Positions 6,782 through 7,061 of a stretch of DNA of 7,061 nucleotides are shown here, in pieces. Below the pieces are notes generated by a model that had not been told where the DNA came from, ran no database searches, and saw only the letters and a list, made by a program, of their open reading frames with translations. This stretch comes from Bacteroidales bacterium. Lineage in GTDB: Bacteria > Bacteroidota > Bacteroidia > Bacteroidales > WCHB1-69. Made by a program: the position numbers and the translations under genes. The DNA lies in NCBI GenBank assembly GCA_024400715.1, contig JAKSMH010000050.1, forward strand, positions 1 to 7,061, given 5' to 3'. Every line of letters begins with the position of its first letter. The first letter of the stretch is position 1.

Positions 6782-6988
6782 CTATACCTGGTCAATTTCC
6801 TCTCTTAAATTATCCATCACAAATTGGGTTCTTTCATTGGTATTTTTTCCCATGAAATAATCCAAAAGACTGTGAATGTTTACGTCTTTGGACAGCACGA
6901 CGGCAACGTTTTCTTTTTCCGCCGTGAACCGTTCGGCCCCGCAATGAATATCAAAAGCGGGATTCAGCGTTAAGGTAATGACGTTCAT
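6782..6988 (-). pseudogene. Chimeric reading frame: PfkB-family kinase N-terminus joined to topoisomerase IV subunit B (ParE) C-terminus
   Basis: The 68-codon frame has two unrelated halves. Residues 1 to about 35 (MNVITLTLNPAFDIHC, then ERFTAEKENVAVVLSKD) look like the start of a PfkB-family sugar kinase of the 1-phosphofructokinase/tagatose-6-phosphate kinase type. The family's glycine-rich GGKG motif, expected right after, is absent. From about residue 36 the frame reads VNIHSLLDYFMGKNTNERTQ and on to NLREEIDQV, which resembles the C-terminal end of topoisomerase IV subunit B of Bacteroidota. By hand count GC is 52 of 105 bases in the first part and 33 of 102 in the second, so composition breaks near 6883. 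Neither half could work: the kinase lacks nearly all its fold and the topoisomerase part lacks ATPase and TOPRIM domains. The ParE assignment is from memory of that C-terminus and is the less certain half. A bidirectional terminator lies 105 bases beyond the stop. Confidence 0.6.
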
Positions 6989-7004
6989 TTTCGTCCCCCA
7001 CCCC
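6989..7004 (-). promoter_or_regulatory. G-rich Shine-Dalgarno-like sequence before the kinase-like start
   Basis: On the minus strand the bases before the ATG read GGGGTGGGGGACGAAA, with the G run ending six bases upstream of the start, a workable Shine-Dalgarno distance. Every other complete gene in the window has an A/T-rich leader; only htrA shows even a weak AGGA. This supports 6988 as a real start and a different origin for this end of the window. Confidence 0.45.
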
Positions 7005-7061
7005 TCATACGATTTTCGGTGCGTTCGCCAGAAGATAGGCTTCGGCTTCGTCGTCCGTCTG
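7005..7061 (-). CDS. C-terminal fragment of an unidentified gene, cut by the window edge
   Basis: The minus strand is open from the window end to a TGA at 7007-7005, giving 18 residues, QTDDEAEAYLLANAPKIV. The stop lies 16 bases before the kinase-like ATG, a spacing typical of an operon, so this gene was probably cotranscribed with the kinase in its source genome. Codon choice is GC-rich (31 of 57 bases by hand count), like the kinase part and unlike the rest of the window. The tail is too short to identify, and it is also possible that the frame is not coding. Confidence 0.4.
   Translation of the reverse strand, partial: QTDDEAEAYLLANAPKIV

Overview
The window reads as a piece of a Bacteroidota (Bacteroidetes) chromosome. 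The evidence is a fused murF-alr gene, a short primary sigma factor without region 1.1, A/T-rich leaders with no Shine-Dalgarno sequence, and promoter boxes of the TAnnTTTG type used by this phylum. Nearly all of it is ordinary housekeeping sequence. The last ~180 bases (about 6884-7061) look different and may come from another genome.

Layout. Bases 1-173 hold the 3' end of a plus-strand gene ending in a winged-helix DNA-binding domain. A promoter near 210-237 then drives murF-alr (260-2722), which makes the D-Ala-D-Ala-adding ligase and alanine racemase of peptidoglycan synthesis as one protein. Its stop codon directly abuts that of the convergent rpoD gene (2723-3586, minus). Upstream of rpoD on the same strand, 24 bases away, is an HtrA/DegP-type periplasmic protease (3611-5023). 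Divergent from htrA, a plus-strand promoter drives rplU-rpmA (ribosomal proteins L21 and L27, 5179-5784), which ends in a strong hairpin terminator.

The terminator runs into the 3' end of an isolated minus-strand gene for an RseC/MucC-family membrane protein (5839-6261). A shared intergenic region with one TAnnTTTG box on each strand separates it from a plus-strand gene for a tiny cysteine-rich predicted lipoprotein (6391-6621), which ends at a bidirectional terminator (about 6643-6676).

The right end is anomalous. A 68-codon minus-strand reading frame (6782-6988) starts like a PfkB-family sugar kinase and ends like Bacteroidota topoisomerase IV subunit B. GC content changes sharply at the join (about 50% to 32% by hand count). 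An upstream gene fragment (7005-7061) shares the higher GC, and a G-rich Shine-Dalgarno-like sequence precedes the start codon, unlike any other gene here. This looks like a junction between two unrelated sequences, either a real rearrangement or an assembly chimera, and is the observation most worth checking. No CRISPR array, insertion sequence, tRNA or rRNA was seen, and I found no convincing new multi-gene system.
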